A DNA stretch of 64,000 nucleotides from Streptomyces sp. NBC_00557 (GTDB lineage: Bacteria; Actinomycetota; Actinomycetes; Streptomycetales; Streptomycetaceae): positions 62,001 through 126,000 of the forward strand of contig NZ_CP107797.1 in the NCBI RefSeq assembly GCF_036345995.1. Reading direction: 5' to 3'. Shown piece after piece: positions 47,089-60,395 of the stretch. Every line of letters begins with the position of its first letter. The first letter of the stretch is position 1. The translations under genes and the position numbers were made by a program. A model generated the notes under the pieces. The model searched no databases and was not told the DNA's origin. It saw nothing but the letters and a program-made list of their open reading frames with translations.

Positions 47089-49052
47089 AGGGCCGCCCCC
47101 ACCCGGTGCCCCTCGACGACCGCGGCGTGTGCGCGGCGCGGGGTCAGGCAGTCACCGGCCCGGTGGACCGGGAACGGCGCGTCCGTCAGCGCGTGCCACA
47201 GGGCGTCCTCCGGCGCCTGGTGCACGGCGCACACCACCCAGTCGTAGCGTTCCCGCGCCGTGGTGTTCGTGGTGTGCGTGAGGATGTCCAGCTCCACTTC
47301 CCCGTCCCCCTGCCCGCCCGGCCGGGCTCCCGTCACCACCTGGTCGGTGGCGTGTGCGATGCCCTTGGCGTGGGCGCGCACGCCGTACGTCTCCAGGTCG
47401 AGCGTGACGCCCAGGTCCTGCCCCACGACCATCCCGGGCGTGCTGATCCGCACCCTGCAACCCCGGTCGGCCAGCAGCTCGGCCGTGGAGGTGGCCTGGT
47501 GGAAGCCGAGTTCGTCGACGACCAGGACCCGCTGTCCGGCCTGCGGCGCCGCCCGGCCCTCCAGCACGTCCCGCACATCCACGATCCGCTCCAGGCCGCC
47601 CGCCCAGTAGGGGGGTTGGGGCCGCGCACCGGTGGCGAGGACGACCGCGTCCGGCGCCTCGGCGCGCAGTGATTCGGCCGTGGCCTCCACCCCCGTGCGG
47701 ATGTCCACGCCATGGCGCAGGCACTCGGCGAGCAGGTTGCGCACCACGTCCAGGAACTCCGCCCGGCTCGGCGCGGTCGCCGCCGTGGCGACCTGGCCGC
47801 CGGTGGCCGGCGCCCGCTCGTACAGCGTCACCCGGTGCCCGCGCTGCGCGGCGGTCGCCGCCGCCTGCAGCCCGGCCGGGCCGCCGCCGACCACCAGCAC
47901 CCGGCGCGGCCTCGGGCCCGGCGCGGGCAGCGGCACCGCCTCGCGGCCCGCCCGGGGGTTCTCGATGCAGCCCAGCCAGCGGTTCAGGCCCATGCGGCCC
48001 ACGCACTCCTGGTTGCAGGACAGACAGGTGCGGATGTGCGGGGTGTGCCCGGCGCGGGCCTTGGCGGCGAAGTCCGGGTCGGCGATCTGGCCGCGCACCA
48101 CGCCGACCAGGTCGCAGTGGCCCTCGGCGAGGGCCCGTTCGGCCTGCACCGGGTCCTTGATCCGGCCCACGCCGATCACCGGCAGTCGCACGGCCGAGCG
48201 GATGGCGTTGGAGACGAACAGGGCGTAGCCGGGCGGCACCGACATCGACGCCTCGATCATGTACAGGGTCGAGGTGGCCACGCCGATCGAGGTGTTGATG
48301 TAGTCGACCTTGCCGGTGGCCTCCACCAGCCGGGCCGTGGCGACGGCCTCCTCGATGGTGGTGCCGCCGTCCAGCAGCTCGTCGCCGCACAGCCGCACCC
48401 CCAGCACCCGGTCGGGCCCGATGGCCTCGCGCACCGCGTCGACGATCTCCGTCAGGATCCGCACCCGGTGCTCCAGCGGGCCGCCGTAGGCGTCGGTGCG
48501 CAGGTTGGTGGCGGGGGAGAGGAAGCCGCGCACGATCGAGGAGTGCGAGCACTGCAGTTCGACGCCGTCGAAGCCGCCCTCCGCGCAGTGCCCGGCGACC
48601 GTGCCGTACCCGGCGACGATCTCGGCGATCTCCGCGGTGGTGACCTCCTTGGGCACCTCCCGGAACAGCGGGTCGGGCACCGGCGACGGTGCCCACACCG
48701 GCAGCCGCGAGTACATCGAGGACGCCTGGCCGCCGTTGTGGTTCAGCTGGGCGAGGATCGGGGTGCCGTGCGCGTGGACGGCCTCGGTGATGCGCCGGTA
48801 CCCGGCCACCGCCTCCGGCCGGAAGCCGTGGATGAGCTTCTCGTACGGCCAGTCGGTGGCGTGGGTGGAGTGCTCCTCGGTGATGATCAGCCCGGCCCCG
48901 CCGGCCGCCCGCGCCGCGTAGTACGCCGCGTGCTGCTCACTGGGCAGGCCGTCCTCGGCGTAGTTCGTCAGATGCGCGGAGAACACGATCCGGTTGGCGA
49001 GCGTCAGAGGGCCCAGCCGGAGCGGGGAGAACAGCAGCTTCACGGCGCTCAC
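47085..49052 (-). CDS. Mycofactocin system FadH/OYE-type oxidoreductase 1
   Basis: 655 aa from GTG 49052, chosen for GGAGGT 8 nt upstream and the GTGA overlap with the preceding gene. Three parts as in 2,4-dienoyl-CoA reductase: an OYE-like TIM barrel with FMN (about 1-350; LGPLTLANRIVFSAH, ILAQLNHNGGQ), a 4Fe-4S cluster motif (CLSCNQECVGRMGLNRWLGC), and an NAD(P)/FAD part (VLVVGGGPAGLQAA, about 390-655). It is probably a flavin reductase acting on enones, dienes or a mycofactocin intermediate. Two such paralogues are typical of some mycofactocin loci. Confidence 0.88.
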   Translation of the reverse strand: MSAVKLLFSPLRLGPLTLANRIVFSAHLTNYAEDGLPSEQHAAYYAARAAGGAGLIITEEHSTHATDWPYEKLIHGFRPEAVAGYRRITEAVHAHGTPILAQLNHNGGQASSMYSRLPVWAPSPVPDPLFREVPKEVTTAEIAEIVAGYGTVAGHCAEGGFDGVELQCSHSSIVRGFLSPATNLRTDAYGGPLEHRVRILTEIVDAVREAIGPDRVLGVRLCGDELLDGGTTIEEAVATARLVEATGKVDYINTSIGVATSTLYMIEASMSVPPGYALFVSNAIRSAVRLPVIGVGRIKDPVQAERALAEGHCDLVGVVRGQIADPDFAAKARAGHTPHIRTCLSCNQECVGRMGLNRWLGCIENPRAGREAVPLPAPGPRPRRVLVVGGGPAGLQAAATAAQRGHRVTLYERAPATGGQVATAATAPSRAEFLDVVRNLLAECLRHGVDIRTGVEATAESLRAEAPDAVVLATGARPQPPYWAGGLERIVDVRDVLEGRAAPQAGQRVLVVDELGFHQATSTAELLADRGCRVRISTPGMVVGQDLGVTLDLETYGVRAHAKGIAHATDQVVTGARPGGQGDGEVELDILTHTTNTTARERYDWVVCAVHQAPEDALWHALTDAPFPVHRAGDCLTPRRAHAAVVEGHRVGAAL

Positions 49053-51040
49053 CGCGACGCACCTCCTTCGCCGCCGTGCAGCGCCAGCGCCGCGCGGCGG
49101 CCCTCCAGCAGGGCCTCGTGCACCGTGCGCGGTGCCACCCGGTCGCCCGCCGGCACGGCGCCGGCCGGGGCGGTGAGCGAGGTGTCGGGCAGCCGGTGGC
49201 CGCAGTGCACCACGGCCGCGCACGCCACCTTGTGCTGCTCGCCGGTGACGGAGTCCTCCACCAGCGCGGCGTCCGCGAGCACCGCCCGCAGCACGGCCCG
49301 CCGCAGCAGGCTCACCCCGGCGCGTGCCAGCCGCGCGTGCGCGTCGGCGAGGTCACCGGTCAGGGCGAGCTGTGTCCCGGCCACCTGGTCCGGGGTGACC
49401 AGCGCGGTCTCACGGCCCTCGGCGGCCAGCCGGTCGGCGAGGGCGACGCCGGTCGCGTCGCCCACGGGATCGTGGACGAGCACCGGTCCGTCGGGCAGCG
49501 CCGCACGGCCCGCGAGGAGGTCGGCCGCCTCCAGCACGGTGCCGCCGTCGACGTCGTAGCGGCGCGGACCGGGACGCGAGCCGGTGGCCAGCACCACCCG
49601 GCGCCCGGTCAGGTCCCGTGCCGCCGCCTCGGTGCCGGTCCGCACGACGACGCCGAGCCGCCGTACCTCCGACTCCAGCCAGTCCAGCAGCGGCGCCCAG
49701 CGCCCGCCCGCCACCCGCAGCATCCCGCCGAGCCGCTCGGTGCGCTCCACCAGTTCCACGGGGTGCCCGTGGGCGGCCAGCACCCGCGCGGCCTCCAGGC
49801 CGGCGGGGCCGCCGCCGACCACGAGGACGGCATGGCCGGACGCCCCGGGAGGCGCACCGTCGGGCCTCCCGGGGGCGTCCGTCTCCCGCGCCGCGGCGGC
49901 CACGGACCCCGGCTCCCGCCTCAGGGGGGTGTCCGGCGGGTCCTCGGTCTCATGGCCGCTGCGGGGGTCCACGGCGCACGAGACCACCGGGTTGCGGTTG
50001 TCCCGTACGCGGCACTTCTGGTTGCACAGCACACACGGCCGCACCCGCTCGGGGCGTCCCGCGCGCACCAGCGCGACCAGCTGCGGATCGGCGATCTGGG
50101 CGCGGGTCATCTCCACCAGGTCGGCGATCCCGTCGTCCAGCGCGCGCTGGGCCAGGTCCGGGCCGGTGACCGAACCCTGCAGCACCACGGGGACCGCCCC
50201 GGCGACCGTCGAGCGCACGCCGGCGCACAGCGCGCTGTTGAAACCCGGCGGGGTGTGGAAGTCGGGGCGGGTGGCGGCGGTGGACATCGCCGAACCCCGC
50301 ACCACCACCAGGTAGTCGAGCAGCGGCGCCAGCTCACGGGCGAAGCCCTCGGCGTGCTCGGGCGTGATACCGGCCCACGGTGCCAGCTCGTCGCAGGACA
50401 GCCGCAGCCCCACCAGCCGTCCTGCGCCCACCGCCTCGCGCACGGCCCCGAGCACCTGGCGGACCAGCAGCAGCCGGTCGGTGCCGTAGGCGTCCTGGCG
50501 CTGGTTGGTCAGGCCGGACAGGAACTGGCGCAGCAGGCTGTACTGGCCGGCGTCGACCTCCACCCCGTGCAGCCCCGATTCCACCGCCAGCCGTGCCGCC
50601 GACGCGAACCCGGCGCGCAGCCCGTCCAGTTCGGCCTCCTCCACCTCCATCGGCAGTTCCCGGCTCACCACGTCGGCGACCCGGGACGGCGCCCACAGCG
50701 CCGACTGGTGGTAGGCGGAGGAGCCCTGGGAGCCGGCGTGGCCGAGGGAGGCCACCACCAGCGTTCCGTACGGTGCGCACGCGGCCGCGGTGGCCGCCCA
50801 GCCGGGGCCGCAGTCCGCGGCCAGCGGGGCCCGCTCGTACGGCCAGTCGGAGACGTGCACGCTCGCCGTCTCGGTGACGACGACACCTGCACCGCCGGCC
50901 GCGCGCCGCGCGTAGTAGGCGGCGTGCCGGTCCGACAACGCCCGGCGGCGGGCCAGATTGGTCTCGTGCGGCCCGAACACCACCCGGCTCGGGGCGGTGT
51001 ACGGGCCCAGGGTGACGGGCTCGGTCAGACGCATGGTCAC
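49049..51040 (-). CDS. Mycofactocin system FadH/OYE-type oxidoreductase 2
   Basis: 663 aa, ATG overlaps the mftC stop (ATGA). Same plan as its neighbour: TIM barrel (LGPYTAPSRVVFGPHETN, VASLGHAGSQ), cysteine motif (CVLCNQKCRVRDNRNPVVSC) and a C-terminal FAD/NAD(P) domain (LVVGGGPAGLEAARVL). The linker around residues 360-395 is a long polar insertion. Against paralogue 1 the active-site regions differ (ECDAG-type stretch, HETN for HLTN), so the substrates may differ. It is transcribed between mftC and paralogue 1. Confidence 0.88.
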   Translation of the reverse strand: MTMRLTEPVTLGPYTAPSRVVFGPHETNLARRRALSDRHAAYYARRAAGGAGVVVTETASVHVSDWPYERAPLAADCGPGWAATAAACAPYGTLVVASLGHAGSQGSSAYHQSALWAPSRVADVVSRELPMEVEEAELDGLRAGFASAARLAVESGLHGVEVDAGQYSLLRQFLSGLTNQRQDAYGTDRLLLVRQVLGAVREAVGAGRLVGLRLSCDELAPWAGITPEHAEGFARELAPLLDYLVVVRGSAMSTAATRPDFHTPPGFNSALCAGVRSTVAGAVPVVLQGSVTGPDLAQRALDDGIADLVEMTRAQIADPQLVALVRAGRPERVRPCVLCNQKCRVRDNRNPVVSCAVDPRSGHETEDPPDTPLRREPGSVAAAARETDAPGRPDGAPPGASGHAVLVVGGGPAGLEAARVLAAHGHPVELVERTERLGGMLRVAGGRWAPLLDWLESEVRRLGVVVRTGTEAAARDLTGRRVVLATGSRPGPRRYDVDGGTVLEAADLLAGRAALPDGPVLVHDPVGDATGVALADRLAAEGRETALVTPDQVAGTQLALTGDLADAHARLARAGVSLLRRAVLRAVLADAALVEDSVTGEQHKVACAAVVHCGHRLPDTSLTAPAGAVPAGDRVAPRTVHEALLEGRRAALALHGGEGGASR

Positions 51041-52251
51041 GCGGCCCCCGGGCTCCCGGGCGCGAACCCGGCCAGCGGGCTGGTGTCACAGGCCCGGTCC
51101 GGCACCCCGGCGGCGGCCGGGCGGCGCCCGATGGTCACCGGGACCGGGCCGGACCGCGGACGGGAGCGGTGCGAGTGGTCGCCGCTCGGGCGCGGTGCCG
51201 TCCCCGCGCCGACCACGGCCAGCGCCCGCTCCCCGTTGCCCTTCACGCACTCCGGGTCCGGGCCGTCCAGCGGCAGCCCGGTGAAGAACTTCGCGGCCAT
51301 GCAGCCGCCGCGGCAGGCGTCGTACGCCGGGCAGGCCGTGCACGCGCCGCCGGTCTGCGGGGAGCGCAGCTCGGCGAACAGCTCCGACTCGCGCCACACG
51401 GCGGAAAAGCCGCCCGGGGAGCGGACGTTGCCGGCGAGGAAGGTGTCGTGGATGGCGAACGGGCAGGCGTACACGTCGCCGACGGGGTCGATCAGGCAGA
51501 CCACCCGGCCCGCCCCGCACAGGTTCAGACCCGGCAGCGGCTGTGCGCCGAGGGCGTTGAGGTGGAAGAAGGAGTCGCCGGTGAGCACGTCCTCCCCGTG
51601 CGCCAGCAGCCACTCGTACAGCGCGCGCTGCTGGCCGGCCGTCGGGTGCAGCTCGTCCCACACGTCGGCGCCGCGCCCGGAGGGCCGCAGCCGGGTGATG
51701 CGCAGCTGGGCGCCGTGGGCGTCGGCGATGGCCTTGAAGTCGTCGAGCTGGCCGGCGTTGTGCCGGGTCACCACCACGCTCAGCTTGAAGTCGCGCATGC
51801 CGGCGTCGGCGAGGTGGCGCATCGCGGCCATCGCGGTGTCGTACGAACCCGGCCCGCGCACCGCGTCGTTGACCTCGGCCGTCGCCCCGTCCAGGGAGAT
51901 CTGCACGTCGACGTAGTCGCTGGCGGCAAGCCGGCGGGCCCGCTCGGGCGTGATGCGCACGCCGTTGGTGGAGAACTTCACCCCGACGTGGTGGTCGGTG
52001 GCGTACTCGACCAGCTCCCAGAAGTCGGGGCGCACGGTCGGCTCGCCGCCGCCGATGTTGACGTAGAAGACCTGCATGCGCTCCAGCTCGTCGATCACGG
52101 CCTTGCACTCGGCCGTGGTCAGCTCCCCGGGGTCGCGCCGGCCCGAGGAGGACAGGCAGTGCACACACGCCAGGTTGCAGGCGTAGGTCAGCTCCCAGGT
52201 CAGGCAGATGGGGGCGTCCAGGCCGCTCTCGAAGTGGTCGACGAGCTTCAT
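51037..52251 (-). CDS. mftC: Mycofactocin maturase MftC (radical SAM/SPASM)
   Basis: 404 aa; ATG 52251 overlaps the mftB stop (ATGA). Radical SAM cluster motif C-x3-C-x2-C in TYACNLACVHC (Cys25, 29, 32), then YVNIGGGEPTVRP for SAM binding. The C-terminal SPASM region has CGAGRVVCLIDPVGDVYACPF-type and CTACPAYDACRGGC cysteines for extra Fe-S clusters. MftC oxidatively decarboxylates the C-terminal Tyr of MftA and then joins Val and Tyr into a lactam. A 60-residue polar tail follows the SPASM part. Confidence 0.95.
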   Translation of the reverse strand: MKLVDHFESGLDAPICLTWELTYACNLACVHCLSSSGRRDPGELTTAECKAVIDELERMQVFYVNIGGGEPTVRPDFWELVEYATDHHVGVKFSTNGVRITPERARRLAASDYVDVQISLDGATAEVNDAVRGPGSYDTAMAAMRHLADAGMRDFKLSVVVTRHNAGQLDDFKAIADAHGAQLRITRLRPSGRGADVWDELHPTAGQQRALYEWLLAHGEDVLTGDSFFHLNALGAQPLPGLNLCGAGRVVCLIDPVGDVYACPFAIHDTFLAGNVRSPGGFSAVWRESELFAELRSPQTGGACTACPAYDACRGGCMAAKFFTGLPLDGPDPECVKGNGERALAVVGAGTAPRPSGDHSHRSRPRSGPVPVTIGRRPAAAGVPDRACDTSPLAGFAPGSPGAA

Positions 52252-52550
52252 GCTGCTTCCTCCAGCAGGTCGCAGGCCGGCTCCTCGGGCCGGGGCTCGA
52301 TCACGCCGCCCGCGGCGAGGGAGGCGAGAGCGCCGAGGTGGGCGGCGCGTTCGGCGGCGGGCACCCCGGCCGCGTCGAGCGCCGTGTGGACGTCCGGGTG
52401 GCCGGCCAGCGACCGTACGACCGCCACCAGCCGGGGTGTCTTCAGGAAGCACAGCCGGCGGGTGCCGAAGTGGTAGGCGAGCGCCCCGAAGGGCTCGGGG
52501 CGCAGCGCCACGCTCGGTGAGCACCGGTAGGGGCGCTCGGGGGTGAACAC
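52248..52550 (-). CDS. mftB: Mycofactocin precursor-binding chaperone MftB
   Basis: 100 aa; GTG 52550 with GGAGG 8 nt upstream. PqqD-like RiPP recognition element: SVALRPEPFGALAYHFGTRRLCFLKTPRLVAVV is the typical strand-strand-helix core, followed by helices to the C-terminus. MftB binds MftA and presents it to MftC. The start lies 15 nt after the mftA stop. Confidence 0.93.
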   Translation of the reverse strand: MFTPERPYRCSPSVALRPEPFGALAYHFGTRRLCFLKTPRLVAVVRSLAGHPDVHTALDAAGVPAAERAAHLGALASLAAGGVIEPRPEEPACDLLEEAA

Positions 52551-52565
52551 GGGGGCGGCCTCCGG

Positions 52566-52685
52566 TCAGTAGACGCCGCACATGCCGTCGATGGAGACCT
52601 CTTCGACGAGCAGTTCCTCGGCGTACTCGGCGTCCGCCGCGATCCCGGGTGCCTCCTCGGTCCGGGGCGTCTCCTCGGCGTCCAT
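52566..52685 (-). CDS. mftA: Mycofactocin precursor peptide MftA
   Basis: 39 aa; ATG 52685 with GAAGGAGGG upstream. A longer in-frame start would remove this ribosome site and was rejected. The C-terminus reads SIDGMCGVY: the IDGMCGVY tail with Val-Tyr at the very end is the hallmark of MftA, and these two residues become the cofactor core. The leader is acidic (DAEYAEELLVEEV), as expected for binding to MftB. First gene of the mycofactocin operon. Confidence 0.96.
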   Translation of the reverse strand: MDAEETPRTEEAPGIAADAEYAEELLVEEVSIDGMCGVY

Positions 52686-52750
52686 GGCGGTCCCTCCTTC
52701 GAACGATGCCGTGCGCATCCGTCCTGGAAGATGCTCTCGGACACCGACGA

Positions 52751-52783
52751 AAAGGACCACCCCTAACAAATTAGGGGTGGTCC
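52751..52783 (-). terminator. Perfect 13-bp hairpin with T-run; possible operator too
   Basis: GGACCACCCCTAA (52754-52766) and TTAGGGGTGGTCC (52771-52783) pair perfectly around CAAA. On the minus strand TTTTCG follows, so it should end transcription of the TetR gene (stop 52816). It also lies 69-98 bp upstream of mftA and contains the TAGGGG box seen at both PKS-side promoters, so it could serve as a binding site as well. Confidence 0.75.
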
Positions 52784-52815
52784 GGTGAGCCCATCGCGGA
52801 GGGTTCTGCCTTTTC

Positions 52816-53412
52816 TCAGTCGGAAAGTTCCCTGTCCCGCGTTCCCGTCATGATCGCGAGCAGCGCATAGGAAAGGTCCGGGCCGGTGGGAGCGGATTCC
52901 GGGTCGATCAGCCACTGGGCCATGACTCCGGTGAGCAGCGCCTGGAAAAAGGAGCCGACCGCGCGCACGGTCCGCTCGTCGCTCTCTTCCTCCAGCTGCG
53001 CCAGGAGAGCCTCGCCCATGCCGACCCGGGCCTCCTGGAGACCATCGGCGAGCGCCTCCCGGATTTCGGGGGAATGCTCGATCTGGGTGAGTGCCTCGAA
53101 ATTGACGGACCAGAGCCGGCGGTGTCCGGAGAACAGCTCGATCACCTTGGTCCAGACCGCCTCGAACTGCTCGCGCGGGGATGCCGGTGACTCGTCGTCG
53201 TAGGCCATGGACTTTTCCAGCGCCTCGCCCCATTCGGCGTTGGCGCGGATCAGGGCCTCGTTGAGAAGTGCTTCCTTCGAGCCGTAGTGGTAGCCGATGG
53301 AGGCGAGGTTCGCGCCTGACGCGGCGACGATGTCACGGGCTGTCGTGCGGGCATAGCCTTTCTCGGTCAGGCACTGCTTCGCACCTTCGAGTAGAGCGTC
53401 GCGATGTCCCAT
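52816..53412 (-). CDS. TetR-family regulator, probable MftR
   Basis: 198 aa, ATG 53412. The N-terminal TetR helix-turn-helix is clear (TTARDIVAASGANLASIGYHYGSKEALL region, residues 22-50); the ligand domain is helical. It stands directly upstream of mftA, where MftR lies in mycofactocin loci; MftR repressors respond to acyl-CoAs in mycobacteria. A near-perfect inverted repeat 24 bp upstream of the ATG fits autoregulation. It could also control the adjacent PKS and amidase genes. Assignment as MftR rests mainly on position. Confidence 0.75.
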   Translation of the reverse strand: MGHRDALLEGAKQCLTEKGYARTTARDIVAASGANLASIGYHYGSKEALLNEALIRANAEWGEALEKSMAYDDESPASPREQFEAVWTKVIELFSGHRRLWSVNFEALTQIEHSPEIREALADGLQEARVGMGEALLAQLEEESDERTVRAVGSFFQALLTGVMAQWLIDPESAPTGPDLSYALLAIMTGTRDRELSD

Positions 53413-53435
53413 TCCAAGACCTTACCACATTTCTC

Positions 53436-53460
53436 ATACGATTGTATAATTCAAGCGTAT
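53436..53460. promoter_or_regulatory. TetR operator upstream of the regulator gene
   Basis: ATACGATTG-N7-CAAGCGTAT, 8 of 9 positions symmetric, in an AT-rich gap of 69 bp between the amidase stop and the TetR ATG. The centre contains TATAAT. Size and position are typical of an autoregulatory TetR operator. Confidence 0.7.
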
Positions 53461-53481
53461 TAGACGCCTGTACAAATCGGA

Positions 53482-54384
53482 TCAGCGGGGCAGGCCCCTC
53501 AGGTACTCGATCATCGTCGCGATGAACCGCTCCGGTTCCTCCAGGTGCGGCAGGTGACTCGACTCCTCGAAGATCTCCCACCGCGCGTCCGGGATCAGTT
53601 CCGCGTACGGCCGCACCGTCTCCGGGGTCGCCTCGTCGTACCGGCCGGACAGGACCAGCGTGGGCACCTCGATGTCCGGCAGACAGTCCTCCACCCCCCA
53701 GTCCCTGAGCGTGCCGATCACATGGAACTCGCTGGGCCCGTTCATCGTCCGGTACACGGTCGGATCGTTGGTGATCTCGTAGAACGACGCCTGGTAGTCG
53801 CGCGGCCAGGGCTTGAGACGGCACACGTGCTTCTCGTAGAAGACGCGCATCGCCTCGTGGTACTCCTCGCTGTCCGTCGTCCCCGCGGCCTCGTGACGCA
53901 GCAGGACCTCGTTGACACCGGGGGGCAGCTGGGCCCGCAGCACGGCCATCTCCCGCAGCCACAGCGGATACGAGGCGGGGGCGTTGGCGATCACCAGTCC
54001 CCGCAGCCCCGCCGGCCGTGCGGCGGCGTGCCGGGCGACGAGCAGCCCGCCCCAGGACTGCCCGAACAGCACGTAGTTGTCGGCGACGCCGAGCCGGTGC
54101 AGCAGGTTGTCCAGCTCGTCCAGGAACAGCTGCGGGGTCCAGAAGTCCTCGCCCTTGTCCGGCAGGTGGGTGGAGCCGCCGTTGCCCAGCTGGTCGTAGA
54201 GCACCACCGGCCAGCCCACTGCCGCGAAGACCTCCATCCCGCGCAGGTAGTCGTGAGTGCTGCCCGGCCCCCCGTGCACCACCACGAGCGCGGGCAGCGG
54301 CGAACCGGGATCCCCGCTGATGCGGTACCAGGTCTTGAAGTCGCCGAAGGGAACGGTTCCCTTGACAATGGAAGCCACAGACAT
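53482..54384 (-). CDS. Prolyl-aminopeptidase-like amidase (VinJ-like)
   Basis: 300 aa; ATG 54384 with GAGG 8 nt upstream, 13 nt after the PKS stop. Alpha/beta hydrolase of peptidase family S33: oxyanion motif VVVHGGPGST, nucleophile GQSWGG, acid in SGRYDEATPETV, and His in EESSHLPHLEEPERF. In vicenistatin-type pathways VinJ removes the N-terminal alanyl group that protects the beta-amino starter, on the finished polyketide chain, so that the amine can cyclise. Being the next gene after the terminal PKS-TE fits that timing exactly. Confidence 0.88.
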   Translation of the reverse strand: MSVASIVKGTVPFGDFKTWYRISGDPGSPLPALVVVHGGPGSTHDYLRGMEVFAAVGWPVVLYDQLGNGGSTHLPDKGEDFWTPQLFLDELDNLLHRLGVADNYVLFGQSWGGLLVARHAAARPAGLRGLVIANAPASYPLWLREMAVLRAQLPPGVNEVLLRHEAAGTTDSEEYHEAMRVFYEKHVCRLKPWPRDYQASFYEITNDPTVYRTMNGPSEFHVIGTLRDWGVEDCLPDIEVPTLVLSGRYDEATPETVRPYAELIPDARWEIFEESSHLPHLEEPERFIATMIEYLRGLPR

Positions 54385-54397
54385 GTCGGACACCTCG

Positions 54398-60385
<5,988 letters not shown>

Positions 60386-60395
60386 CGCTGCTGTC

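Noticed and set aside
52686..52769. Longer in-frame start for mftA
   Set aside because: It would run into the terminator hairpin and ignore the strong ribosome site before ATG 52685.
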